Source: Haloarchaeobius litoreus
GTDB lineage: Archaea > Halobacteriota > Halobacteria > Halobacteriales > Natrialbaceae
Length of the DNA stretch: 64,000 bases
Direction: 5' to 3'
NCBI RefSeq assembly: GCF_024495425.1
Contig: NZ_JANHJR010000001.1
Span: 744,001 to 808,000 of the forward strand
In this document: positions 50,409 through 58,793 of the stretch, in pieces
Position numbering within the stretch: the first letter of the stretch is position 1
How the letters are laid out: every line of letters begins with the position of its first letter
The notes under the pieces: generated by a model
The model's database searches: none
What the model was told of the DNA's origin: nothing
Seen by the model: only the letters and a program-made list of their open reading frames with translations
Position numbers and translations under genes: made by a program

Positions 50409-51623
50409 ATGGAGTACCACGACCCGGACGTCGGTCGGACGGTCGCCGAGCGAGCCCGCGAGTTCGTCGAGCAGGAGGTCATCCCCGTCGAGCGCGAGTG
50501 GCTCGGCCAGGAGTCCGTCCCGGACTCGGTCGTCGACGACCTGCGCGAGACGGCCCGCGAGTACGAGGTGTACGGCCCACAGATCCCCGAGGAGTACGGC
50601 GGTCTCGGGCTTGACTTCCGTGCGATGCTCCCGGTCTTCGAGGAGGCGGGTCGGAGCCTGCTCGGCGGGCTCGCGATGCGCTGTGCCGCCCCCGACGAGG
50701 GGAACATGCACACGCTCGAGATCGTCGGGACGAAGGAGCAACAGGAGCGCTGGCTCGCACCACTGGCCGCGGGCGAGATGAACTCCGGCTTCTGCATGAC
50801 CGAGCCGATGCAGGGCGGCGGCTCGGACCCGAAGATGCTCAGCACGACGGCCGAGAAGGAAGGCGACGAGTGGGTCATCGACGGCCACAAGTGGTGGACG
50901 ACCGGCGGCGCGGACGCCGACATCTTCCTCGTCATGGCCCGGACCGACCCCGACGCCCACCCCTACGAGGGCGCGAGCATCATCCTCGTCCCCCGTGACA
51001 CCGAAGGCGTCGAGGTCGTCCGCGACATCCCGCACATGGGCGGGGAGCCGGTCGGCTCCAGTCACTCCGAGGTCAAGTTCGACGGTGCCCGCGTCCCAGT
51101 GGAGAACACGCTCGGTCCCGAGAACGCGGGGTTCGCGGTCGCACAGCGCCGGCTCGGCCCGGCCAGACTCACCCACTGCATGCGCTTCGGCGGGATGGCC
51201 GACCGGGCGCTCGACATCGCGACCGCCTACGCCAGCGAACGGGAGTCCTTCGGCGAACCCATCGCGGAGAAGCAGGCGCTCCGCTTCCGCGTCGCGCGCT
51301 CGCGGACCCGGTTGCACGCCGCCCGGACGATGATCCGTCACGCGGCCGACGACATCGCGGCCGGCGAGGAGGCCCGCATCGGCGTCGCCATGGCGAAGGT
51401 GTTCACCGCGAACGTCGCCCAGGACGCCATCGACGAGTCCGTCCAGATATGCGGCGGCAACGGCATCGGGAAGGACCTGCCGCTCGCGGACTTCTACGAG
51501 AACGTCCGCGCGTTCCGCATCATCGACGGCGCGGACGAGGTCCACCTCCGCAGCATCGCGCGCGAGGCGTTCGCCGAGCCGAAGCTGGACGAACTGGAGA
51601 ACGTCACCCGGTTCGGGCAGTAG
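50409..51623 (+). CDS. Acyl-CoA dehydrogenase
   Basis: A 404-aa FAD-dependent acyl-CoA dehydrogenase that introduces the alpha-beta double bond in fatty acyl-CoA oxidation. Family motifs are PEEYGGLGLDF (N-terminal helix domain), GFCMTEPMQGGGSDP (FAD/acyl site, about 127-141), FAVAQRRLGPARLTHCMRFGG, and the C-terminal VQICGGNGIGKDLPLADFYENVRAFRI. Length is that of soluble ACADs of the ACAD10/11 group. CAGTTTTTC lies about 30 nt before the ATG. It is divergent from the APH-fold gene with a palindromic region between them. No other beta-oxidation gene is adjacent. Confidence 0.95.
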   Translation: MEYHDPDVGRTVAERAREFVEQEVIPVEREWLGQESVPDSVVDDLRETAREYEVYGPQIPEEYGGLGLDFRAMLPVFEEAGRSLLGGLAMRCAAPDEGNMHTLEIVGTKEQQERWLAPLAAGEMNSGFCMTEPMQGGGSDPKMLSTTAEKEGDEWVIDGHKWWTTGGADADIFLVMARTDPDAHPYEGASIILVPRDTEGVEVVRDIPHMGGEPVGSSHSEVKFDGARVPVENTLGPENAGFAVAQRRLGPARLTHCMRFGGMADRALDIATAYASERESFGEPIAEKQALRFRVARSRTRLHAARTMIRHAADDIAAGEEARIGVAMAKVFTANVAQDAIDESVQICGGNGIGKDLPLADFYENVRAFRIIDGADEVHLRSIAREAFAEPKLDELENVTRFGQ

Positions 51624-53483
51624 TCAGGTCCGTATCTCGAAGCGCGCGCCGCCGTCCGCCGAGTCGGCGAGTTCGACCGTCCAGCCGTGGGCGCTGACGA
51701 CGCGCTCGACGATGGCCAGCCCGAACCCGGTGCCGTTCGGGTCCGAACTCTGGCCCGGGTCGAACAGCCCGTCCCGCACCGACGCGGGGACACCGTCGCC
51801 GTCGTCGGCGACGTAGAACCCGCTGGTCGCCAGTGTGCCGACCGTCACCGTCAGCACGCGGTCGGCGTCGTCGGGCAGGGCGTGGGCCAGCGCGTTCCGA
51901 TAGAGGTTCTCGAACACCTGCAGCAGCCGGTCCCGGTCGGCGTCCACGGTCGTGTCGTCGACGACCGAGAGCGTGGCCGCCCCGGAGTCGACGTTCCCCC
52001 AGGCCCCCCGGGCGACCGCCTCGACGGACACCGGGTACCGTTCCCCGATCTCGCGGCCCTCGCGGGCGAGGGTGAGGACGCCGTCGATGATGTTCTCCAT
52101 CCGGTCGTGTGCGTTCGCGATCTCCGTGAGGTGCTCGTGGTCGACCTCGTCGCGGACGAGGTCGAGGTAGCCACGCGCCACGCTCAGCGGACTCCGCAGG
52201 TCGTGGCTGACGAGGTGTGCGAACTCGTCGAGGCGCTCCTTCTGGCGCTCGAGCTCCCGCTCGCGCTCCTTCAGCTCGGTGATGTCCGAGGAGATCCCGC
52301 AGACGCCGACGGGTGCGCCGTCGTCGCCGTACAACGGCACCTTCACCGAGTAGTAGATGCGCTCGTCGCCCTCGAACTCGCCGGTCTCCTCTATCTGGAT
52401 CGGTTCGCCGCGTTCGACGGCCAGCTGGTCGTTCTCCCGGACCTCCTCGGCGTACTCCTCGTCCTGCAGTTCGAAGTCGGTCCGGCCGACCGCCTCGCCC
52501 GGTTCGAGGCCCAGCAGCTCGCGGAACCGGTCGTTGATCAGCTGGTACCGACCGTCGAGGCCCTTGATGTAGATGTTCGCCGTGGTGTTGTCGAGGATGG
52601 CCCGCAGCTGCTCGTTCGTCCGTCGCAGGTCCGACTCGCTCTCCAGCCGGTCGAACGCCTGTGTGACGTGGGTGACGAGGAGCTCCGCCAGCTCCTTGTC
52701 GGTCTCGCTGAAGGCGTTCGGCTCCTCCGAGATGGCCTGGAACACGCCGTAGCGACCGATAGGGACGCTGACCGCGGAGCGGAACTCCGGCTGGTCGGGT
52801 TCGGCCGTAACGTCCTCGAGGACGTTCCGGACAAGCACCGACTCCCGCTCGCGGTAGGTGCGGCCCAGGACGCCGTCGTCGACCGTCGGGAGGTCGCCAG
52901 CTGGTCGGTAGCTCCGGTCGGTCTGCGGGACGAACGTGCCGTCCTCGACGACGTAGACGCCCGAGACGTCGAAGTCGAGGATGCGCTCCGCAGCGACCAG
53001 CGCCTGGTCGACGACGGTCTCGCGGTCGTGTGCGCCGGCGAGGGCGACGGCGTGATGGTGCAGGCCTTCGAGTCGGCCCCGTGTGTCTTCCAGCCCCCGC
53101 TCGGCCCGGTACTGGTCGACGGCGTTCATGATGCGTCGTCGGAGGAGCTGGCGTGCTCCGGCGTCGGTCCTGCGGAGATAGTCCGTGACACCGGCGGTGA
53201 TCGCCTCGCTGGCCACCGACTCGGACCCCTGGCCGGTGAACATGATGAACGGGAGGCGGTCGTCGCGCTCTCTGACAGCCTCGAGCAGTTCGATGCCGTC
53301 CATCCCGGCCATCTCGTAGTCGCTGACGACGCAGTCCACACGTCCCTCGTCGAGTCGGGCGAGTGCGTCCTCGCCGTTCGTCGCGACCAGGCAGTCGATC
53401 CCCGCGGCCTGCAGATACTCCGCCGTCATGCGGGCGGTGTCCCGGTCGTCGTCCACGCAGAGGACGCGCGGATCGTCTGGCAT
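51624..53483 (-). CDS. Hybrid sensor: receiver-GAF-PAS-histidine kinase
   Basis: A 619-aa cytoplasmic signalling protein. A receiver domain (1-120) has the phospho-Asp in VVSDYEMAGMDG. A GAF domain (about 150-290), a PAS domain (about 295-410), HisKA with FAHLVSHDLRSPLSVARG, and HATPase with NLYRNALAHA, VADDGDGVP and GTGFGLAIVERV follow. This receiver-first order is common in haloarchaea. Its receiver resembles that of the orphan REC-PAS-PAS protein at 4000-5145. ATG 53483 is preferred; ATG 53516 adds 11 residues. Confidence 0.9.
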   Translation of the reverse strand: MPDDPRVLCVDDDRDTARMTAEYLQAAGIDCLVATNGEDALARLDEGRVDCVVSDYEMAGMDGIELLEAVRERDDRLPFIMFTGQGSESVASEAITAGVTDYLRRTDAGARQLLRRRIMNAVDQYRAERGLEDTRGRLEGLHHHAVALAGAHDRETVVDQALVAAERILDFDVSGVYVVEDGTFVPQTDRSYRPAGDLPTVDDGVLGRTYRERESVLVRNVLEDVTAEPDQPEFRSAVSVPIGRYGVFQAISEEPNAFSETDKELAELLVTHVTQAFDRLESESDLRRTNEQLRAILDNTTANIYIKGLDGRYQLINDRFRELLGLEPGEAVGRTDFELQDEEYAEEVRENDQLAVERGEPIQIEETGEFEGDERIYYSVKVPLYGDDGAPVGVCGISSDITELKERERELERQKERLDEFAHLVSHDLRSPLSVARGYLDLVRDEVDHEHLTEIANAHDRMENIIDGVLTLAREGREIGERYPVSVEAVARGAWGNVDSGAATLSVVDDTTVDADRDRLLQVFENLYRNALAHALPDDADRVLTVTVGTLATSGFYVADDGDGVPASVRDGLFDPGQSSDPNGTGFGLAIVERVVSAHGWTVELADSADGGARFEIRT

Positions 53484-53555
53484 CCGTGTTTGAGGGAAGA
53501 CCCGCGGATACGACATGATTCTTGCGCTTGTGGTGAGCTGACCAGTGCCGGGGTG

Positions 53556-55442
53556 TCAGTACCCGGTGGACGCCCCGAACAATCTGTCGGGGACGTCCTC
53601 GACCTCGCCGGCTTGCACACTCCAGAGCGTGGCGTAGAGGCCCTCCTCGTCGAGCAGCTCGTCGTGGGTCCCTCGCTCGACGACCTCGCCACCGTCGAGG
53701 ACGAGGATGCCGTCGGCGTCGCGCACCGTCGAGAGCCGGTGGGCGATGACGAACGCCGTCCGCTCTTCGCTGACGGCGTCGAGGCTGCGCTGGATGTGGA
53801 CCTCCGTCTCGGTGTCCACGTTCGAGGTCGCCTCGTCGAGCACGAGGATGGGCGGGTCCTTGAGGACGACGCGGGCGATCGCGAGCCGCTGGCGCTGGCC
53901 GCCCGAGAGCTTCACGCCGCGTTCGCCGACGCGGGTGTCGTAGCCGTCGGGCAGGTCCTCGATGAACTCGTGGGCCTCGGCGGCTCTCGCAGCCTCGCGG
54001 ACCGCCTCGTCACTGGCGTCGAAGCGGCCGTACCGGAGGTTCTCGGCGATGGTACCGTCGAACAGGAACGGGTTCTGCGAGACGTAGCCGACGGTCTGGC
54101 GGAGCGAGTCGATGGATACGTCGCGCACGTCGTGGCCGTCGACCGTCACCGCGCCAGAGTCCACGTCGTAGAGCCGCATGAGGAGCTTCACGACGGTCGA
54201 CTTGCCCGCGCCGGTCGGGCCGACAAGGCCGACCGTCTGGCCGGCGTCGACGGCGAAGTCGACGTTCCGGAGCACCGTCTCGCCCTCGTCGTAGGCGAAG
54301 GTCACGTCGTCGTACTCGACCCGCCCGTCGACGTCGGTGAGGGGAACGGCATCGTCGGCCTCCTCGACGTGTGGCGGGACGTCCATCAGGCCGAAGACGC
54401 GCTCGCCGGAGGCCTTCGCGTTCTCGTACCAGTCGACGAGGTTCGACGCCTGCGAGAGCGGCTCGACGAACCGCTGTGTCAGCAGGAGGAACACGACGAA
54501 GTCGCCGACGGTGAGCTGCCCCGCGAGCCCGAGCGGCGGCCCCTGGAACAGCCACAGCCCGCCGACGATGAACGTGACCGCGAAGGAGATACCGGCCAGC
54601 AGTTCCATGCCGGGCCGGTAGAAGTACGACAGCGTGAGCACTGACATGTGGGCGTCGTAGAGGTCCCTCGACGCGGACCTGACCCGGCCTGTCTCGTAGG
54701 ACTCGGTCGCGCTCGTCTTGACGAGTTCGACGCCCGAGAGCGCGTTCTCCAGCCGGGTGTTGAGGCTACCGACGTTCGAGCGCACCCGGCGGTAGCGCGG
54801 TTCGACGAGCCGCATGAACCAGTACGTGAAGCCGACCATCAGCGGGAGGAACGCGAGCGTGACGACCGCCAGCGCCACGTTCAGGTACGCCAGGATGGCG
54901 GCGATGCCCACGATCATGACGACGATGCGGAGGCCCTCGCTGAGCGCGTCGTCGAGGAACGTCTCCAGGTTCGAGGCGTCGTTGTTCAGCACCGACATCA
55001 CCTCGCCGGTCTGCTTCTCGTCGAAGAAGGCCATGTCGAGCCGCTGCATCGCGTCGAACGTGTCCGTCCGGACCGCGTGCATCACGCCGTGGGCGAACCG
55101 GTTCATCGTCACGCCCCAGACGAACGTACCCACGCCGGTGAGGACGAAGCCCGCGACGATGAGCGCGACGGACAGCCAGAACTGGGCCGCGGGCTCGTTC
55201 GGGAGCATCGACCCCGGCACGAGCGGCAGCGAGTAGTCGCCGTTCCCGTTGAACACGGCGTCGATAGCCGTTCCGAGGACGAGCGGCGGGAGCAGGCTCG
55301 CGCTTCGGCCGACGACGTTGGCGACGTTGCCGGCGACGAACCACCGCAACCGGGGGACGCCGTACTCCTCGAACAGACGCACGAGCGGGCGGTCCACGTC
55401 GGCACGGTACTGGTCGAACGGCTTCTCGTCGTCGCCGGACAT
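53556..55442 (-). CDS. ABC-type exporter, permease fused to ATPase
   Basis: A 628-aa half-transporter of the multidrug/lipid exporter type. Residues about 30-345 hold six membrane helices, with coupling regions such as MQRLDMAFFDEKQTGEVMSVLNNDASNLE, typical of type IV ABC exporters. The ATPase domain (about 365-610) has Walker A GPTGAGKST, the Q-loop VSQNPFLFDG, the signature LSGGQRQRLAIARV, Walker B ILVLDEATSNVD and the H-loop AHRLSTV. It should work as a homodimer in the cytoplasmic membrane and export an unknown substrate. Confidence 0.94.
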   Translation of the reverse strand: MSGDDEKPFDQYRADVDRPLVRLFEEYGVPRLRWFVAGNVANVVGRSASLLPPLVLGTAIDAVFNGNGDYSLPLVPGSMLPNEPAAQFWLSVALIVAGFVLTGVGTFVWGVTMNRFAHGVMHAVRTDTFDAMQRLDMAFFDEKQTGEVMSVLNNDASNLETFLDDALSEGLRIVVMIVGIAAILAYLNVALAVVTLAFLPLMVGFTYWFMRLVEPRYRRVRSNVGSLNTRLENALSGVELVKTSATESYETGRVRSASRDLYDAHMSVLTLSYFYRPGMELLAGISFAVTFIVGGLWLFQGPPLGLAGQLTVGDFVVFLLLTQRFVEPLSQASNLVDWYENAKASGERVFGLMDVPPHVEEADDAVPLTDVDGRVEYDDVTFAYDEGETVLRNVDFAVDAGQTVGLVGPTGAGKSTVVKLLMRLYDVDSGAVTVDGHDVRDVSIDSLRQTVGYVSQNPFLFDGTIAENLRYGRFDASDEAVREAARAAEAHEFIEDLPDGYDTRVGERGVKLSGGQRQRLAIARVVLKDPPILVLDEATSNVDTETEVHIQRSLDAVSEERTAFVIAHRLSTVRDADGILVLDGGEVVERGTHDELLDEEGLYATLWSVQAGEVEDVPDRLFGASTGY

Positions 55443-55529
55443 CTGGTCATCGGTGGGTCGTCAGCGAGCCACTTCCGTCCATCGAATGTCGGCGTGTTTC
55501 GCCGGTTCGGCGGGAGGAGAGAACGCGGA

Positions 55530-56123
55530 TCAGGCTCTGGCGGCGGGCACGAGCTGACTCTCGACGGCGGTCGGGCCGTCGAGGGGGAGCCGCATCTCGA
55601 GCTCGACACCCGAGCGGTCGACGATATCGAAGCCGAGCTTCCGGTAGACGGCGATGGCGGTCCGGTTGTCGCTGTCGACGTTGAGTCGGAGGGCCCGGTG
55701 GCCCGCCGCGGCCGCGTGGGCGATCGCGTGTCTGGTCAGTTCGGTGCCGAGTCCGCGGCCGTGGTACTCGGGGTCGACGTAGACGAGGAACTCGGGCTCG
55801 TCGCCGTCGTGGGGGGCGAACCCGGTGTGGCCGACGACCCGGTCCCCGTCCCACGCGAGCAGGTTGGTGCCGCGTCCGTGGAGCGTGGTCAGCCAGTCAC
55901 GGATCCTCCGCTCGGTGGTCGGCGGGAGCCCCATCGAGCGGTGCTCCTGCGGATACTCGCGGTACATCTCCACGAGTTCGTCCGGAGGGTCTTCGCTGGC
56001 CGGGAGCGACCTGATCAGGAACGCGGTTCCGTGCTTCCCGACGAATCGCGGACAGCGCGGCGGGCAGTACTGCGTGCCCTCGCAGTCGTCGACGTTCCAG
56101 CCCCCGCAAGCGTTCGTAACCAT
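55530..56123 (-). CDS. GNAT-family acetyltransferase with Cys-rich N-terminus
   Basis: A 197-aa protein. Residues about 65-180 are a GNAT domain, with the acetyl-CoA loop GRGLGTELTRHAI and the following NRTAIAVYRKLGFDIVDRS. The first 30 residues contain five cysteines (NACGGWNVDDCEGTQYCPPRC), which could bind a metal; this is not usual for GNATs. The ATG at 56123 is chosen. A strong TATA box on the minus strand (56189-56196) would give about 40 nt of leader, or a leaderless start at GTG 56168. The acceptor substrate is unknown. Confidence 0.82.
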   Translation of the reverse strand: MVTNACGGWNVDDCEGTQYCPPRCPRFVGKHGTAFLIRSLPASEDPPDELVEMYREYPQEHRSMGLPPTTERRIRDWLTTLHGRGTNLLAWDGDRVVGHTGFAPHDGDEPEFLVYVDPEYHGRGLGTELTRHAIAHAAAAGHRALRLNVDSDNRTAIAVYRKLGFDIVDRSGVELEMRLPLDGPTAVESQLVPAARA

Positions 56124-56188
56124 CCTGATATCACTGGTCAGTACTACGCCCCGGAGCACCGAGGCCACTCCCCCGCCTATACACGGGG

Positions 56189-56196
56189 TTTAAATA
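56189..56196 (-). promoter_or_regulatory. TATA box TATTTAAA before the GNAT gene
   Basis: GAGTATTTAAACCCC on the minus strand (56185-56199) is a near-consensus archaeal TATA box. Transcription would start near 56165, three bases inside the alternative GTG start 56168 and about 42 nt before ATG 56123. The element does not decide between the two starts. Confidence 0.5.
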
Positions 56197-56263
56197 CTCG
56201 GGCGGTCCGCCGGTCGTCATCGGTGTCGACGAAGCGGACGTGGTCTCCTCCGGAGGGGGAACC

Positions 56264-56299
56264 CGCTCAGACCGAGGACAGCGCTCAGACCGAGGACAG
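56264..56299. repeat. 18-bp tandem duplication across a stop codon
   Basis: CGCTCAGACCGAGGACAG occurs twice in direct succession (56264-56281 and 56282-56299). Read on the minus strand, the right copy ends the 506-aa gene (LSSV, then TGA), and the left copy repeats the same four codons and stop in frame, after one Ala codon. The duplication length is a multiple of three. Confidence 0.85.
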
Positions 56300-57805
56300 T
56301 CCAGTGTCCTCCTCGACGTCGTCGAGCAGTTTTCCGATGGTGTACTCCTCGGAGCCGGTCGGCGAGAGCACCACCCCCTCGAGTTCCGCGTCGAGGTCGG
56401 CGACGTCCGCCTGCTCGGTCTCCTGTTTGAGTTCGGCGAACGTCGCCATCGCGTCAGTCGGCTCGTCGGCCGGCCCCGCGTCCTGGTCCCCGGCACTGGC
56501 ATCCTCGTCCGTCCTCCCACCCGGTCGAGTCTCGATCTGGAAGGGGTCGTCCGCAGTGTCCTCGTCCGCTGTCTCGTCGGGTGTCGTCTCCATCCCATCG
56601 TCGACCGCGGCACCGAACTCGAAGTCGCCGGTGGATTCGAAGCCCTCGGTCGGGTCGAACGACGACCCGACACCGAACGTACCGTCCGTACCCTCGTCGT
56701 CCAGACCGAACGCGTCGTCCGCATCCTCGTCGTCCAGACCGAACGCGCCGTTCGCAGTCGCGGTTGTCTCGGCTGCGGAAGTCGGGTCGTCGTGGCCGCG
56801 AACCGACGGCCGGTCGGTCGATGCATCGGCGGCCTCCGGGGCGGCCCCGTCGTTCGTGGGGGACGCCGACTCGAACACCGAGGCGGCGAACTCGTCCGGG
56901 TTCGGGTCCGCGGACGGCATCGCCGAACGGTGTGTCCGTGCCGCGACCGCGCCCGTCAGCTCTGTCACGACCAGCCCGGAGACGCGGTGGTCGTCCCCCA
57001 GTGCGGTGACGATGCGCTCGGCCTGCCAGTTCGTCCCGATGGCGACGTCGAGGACGCGCCACGCCCCGCCGTCGCGGTCGTCCGCGTCGGCGTACAGCAC
57101 CGAGAGCGCGTTCGTCAGATCTTCGAGGACCGAGACGTCACGTCCGCCCCGGTACGCGGATTCGACCGACAGGCGGAGGTGGTAGTACCGGTCGTGCGCC
57201 TCCTCCGAGCCGCCGCCGGCGATGGCGTCGGCCGCCTCGTCCACGACGGCCCGCGGCGGCGCGTCGAGGCCGTCGCCGGGGTTCGGGAGTTCGGCGAGCG
57301 TCGGCACCGCTACGTCGTCGGCGTGGAGTGCCTCGTCGGGAACGTGCTCTGCGACCGCGGCCGTCTCTGCGGCGTGGCCCGTACCCGTGAGGAGCGTCTC
57401 GTCGAGCACCCGTGGCTCGGTGTCGTTTGCGACGGCGCGGACGGACTCGACTGTCGGCGGCGTCAACAGCGACAGTGCGGTGTCGGGTGCATCCAGCCAG
57501 ATGGCGAGGACGACCCGACGCGACTCGCCCGGGTCCAGTTCGCCCCGCCAGACGAGCTCGCCGCCGTCGTAGCAGCTCCAGCCGTCGCCGCCGTACTCCG
57601 GGTGGTAGCCGACCCGGTCGCTGCCGACCGTGGCCGGGAGCTGTTCGACGAGTCGCACCTCGGTTCGTCTCTCGCGTTCCGACCGGAGCTCGTACGAGAT
57701 GGCCGGTAACGGTAACGACTCCACGTCCAGTCGTTTCGCGACGACGATGCCCCCCCGGGCGACCGTCATCCCGTGTCGACGGGTGTCCCCATTCGTGTGT
57801 TCCAT
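56285..57805 (-). CDS. Unrecognised 506-aa haloarchaeal protein with acidic low-complexity linker
   Basis: No family recognised. Residues about 15-140 look beta-rich, with VRLVEQLPATVGSDRVGYHPEYG and LDPGESRRVVLAIWLDAP, resembling an immunoglobulin-like or DUF domain. About 205-305 is helical (DRYYHLRLSVESAYRGG) and then alpha-beta (VLDVAIGTNWQAERIVTALGDDH). Residues 320-450 are very acidic, with imperfect repeats of FGLDDE. The C-terminal 50 are helical. A GATAAGAGT element on the minus strand (57825-57833) is about 25 nt before the ATG. It may be an adaptor or structural protein. An in-frame tandem duplication spans its stop codon. Confidence 0.7.
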   Translation of the reverse strand: MEHTNGDTRRHGMTVARGGIVVAKRLDVESLPLPAISYELRSERERRTEVRLVEQLPATVGSDRVGYHPEYGGDGWSCYDGGELVWRGELDPGESRRVVLAIWLDAPDTALSLLTPPTVESVRAVANDTEPRVLDETLLTGTGHAAETAAVAEHVPDEALHADDVAVPTLAELPNPGDGLDAPPRAVVDEAADAIAGGGSEEAHDRYYHLRLSVESAYRGGRDVSVLEDLTNALSVLYADADDRDGGAWRVLDVAIGTNWQAERIVTALGDDHRVSGLVVTELTGAVAARTHRSAMPSADPNPDEFAASVFESASPTNDGAAPEAADASTDRPSVRGHDDPTSAAETTATANGAFGLDDEDADDAFGLDDEGTDGTFGVGSSFDPTEGFESTGDFEFGAAVDDGMETTPDETADEDTADDPFQIETRPGGRTDEDASAGDQDAGPADEPTDAMATFAELKQETEQADVADLDAELEGVVLSPTGSEEYTIGKLLDDVEEDTGLSSV

Positions 57806-57983
57806 TGTATCCCCCCTGCTTCGACTACTCTTATCTCAACTCGTCTATAGTTATATCTTTCCTACAATTGCGGGGAGCCGAACTGTTGCTTTTACGGAGG
57901 ATAAACCGGGAACGATGCGGAGGGCGTTTCGAGGCTCCGGCTTCACCCACCTTTATTGCTCGCAGTCCGTACGGTACGACAGC
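57806..57983. other. A/T-rich divergent promoter region
   Basis: This 178-bp region separates the 506-aa gene from the SDR unit. It contains GATAAGAGT for the minus gene, a second A/T cluster CTATAGTTATATC (57845-57857), and CTTTATTG (57951-57958) for the SDR unit. An ATG at 57915 opens a 33-codon frame that runs into the leader ORF; it has a GGAGG about 14 nt upstream but no independent support. Confidence 0.5.
57951..57958 (+). promoter_or_regulatory. TATA element of the leader ORF-SDR unit
   Basis: CTTTATTG is centred 29 nt before ATG 57984. The predicted transcript start therefore coincides with the leader ORF's ATG rather than with the SDR gene's ATG 29 nt further on, which would otherwise have a leader of about 30 nt. 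Confidence 0.5.
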
Positions 57984-58016
57984 ATGACCCACGAGGAACG
58001 GGAGGCGATTCGATGA
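57984..58016 (+). CDS. 10-codon leader ORF overlapping the SDR start
   Basis: ATG ACC CAC ... CGA TGA encodes MTHEEREAIR and ends in an ATGA overlap with the SDR start codon (58013). A promoter 29 nt upstream places the mRNA start at this ATG, so the leader would be read as a leaderless message. Inside it lies a Shine-Dalgarno GGAGG (58001-58005), seven bases before the SDR ATG. The layout suggests termination-reinitiation coupling. The peptide sequence itself resembles no known leader. Confidence 0.45.
   Translation: MTHEEREAIR
58001..58005 (+). promoter_or_regulatory. Shine-Dalgarno GGAGG of the SDR gene
   Basis: GGAGG with a 7-nt spacer to ATG 58013 is a strong ribosome-binding site, uncommon in this window where most genes look leaderless. 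It lies within the 10-codon leader ORF and supports ATG 58013 as the SDR start. Confidence 0.6.
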
Positions 58017-58789
58017 GCACCGCACAGTTCGCAGTCGACGGCGACGTCGCCATCGTCACCGGCTCGTCCAGCGGCATCGGCCGGTCAATCGCGGAGCGCT
58101 TCGCCGACGACGGCGTCGACGTGGTGGTCTGCTCGCGCGAACTCGACAACGTCGAACCCGTCGTCGAGGCTATCGAGGAGAGCGACCGACCCGGGAGCGC
58201 CCTCGCGGTCGAGTGCGACGTGACCGACCGCGACGCCGTCGAGGCGCTCGTCGAGGCGACCGTCGAGGAGTTCGGCGGCATCGACGTGCTCGTCAACAAC
58301 GCGGGCGCGTCGTTCATGGCCAACTTCGACGACATCAGCGAGAACGGCTGGAAGACCATCGTCGACATCAACCTCACCGGCACGTACCACTGCACGCACG
58401 CCGCTGCCGAACACCTCAAGGAGAGCGACGGCAAGGTCATCAACCTCTCAAGCGTCGCCGGCCAGCAGGGCGCGCCGTGGATGAGCCACTACGCCGCCGC
58501 CAAGGCCGCCGTCGAGAACCTCACGAAGACGCTCGCGTTCGAGTGGGCCGACGACGACGTGCGCGTCAACTGCATCGCGCCCGGCTTCGTCGCCACGCCC
58601 GGCGTCGCCAGCCAGATGGGCGTCACCGCAGACGAGATAGACCGCGACGAGGTCAAGCGTCGCATCGGCCTGAGCGAGGAGATCGCCGACATCGCACAGT
58701 TCCTCGCGTCGCCGGCGTCGTCGTACGTCGTCGGCCAGACCATCACGGCCGGCGGGGTGCCGAACATCATGGAAAACCCCGACGTCTGA
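58013..58789 (+). CDS. Short-chain dehydrogenase/reductase (FabG-like)
   Basis: A 258-aa classical SDR oxidoreductase. The cofactor motif TGSSSGIGRS (about 16-25), NNAGASF (about 92-98), the catalytic Ser in LSSVAG and the YAAAK Tyr/Lys pair (about 160-164) are intact, as is the PGFVATPG loop. It would use NAD(P)H on a hydroxy- or oxo-compound; FabG-like 3-oxoacyl-CoA reduction is one option. It is preceded by an overlapping leader ORF and followed four bases later by a HEAT-repeat gene on the same strand. Confidence 0.92.
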   Translation: MSTAQFAVDGDVAIVTGSSSGIGRSIAERFADDGVDVVVCSRELDNVEPVVEAIEESDRPGSALAVECDVTDRDAVEALVEATVEEFGGIDVLVNNAGASFMANFDDISENGWKTIVDINLTGTYHCTHAAAEHLKESDGKVINLSSVAGQQGAPWMSHYAAAKAAVENLTKTLAFEWADDDVRVNCIAPGFVATPGVASQMGVTADEIDRDEVKRRIGLSEEIADIAQFLASPASSYVVGQTITAGGVPNIMENPDV

Positions 58790-58793
58790 GCGG

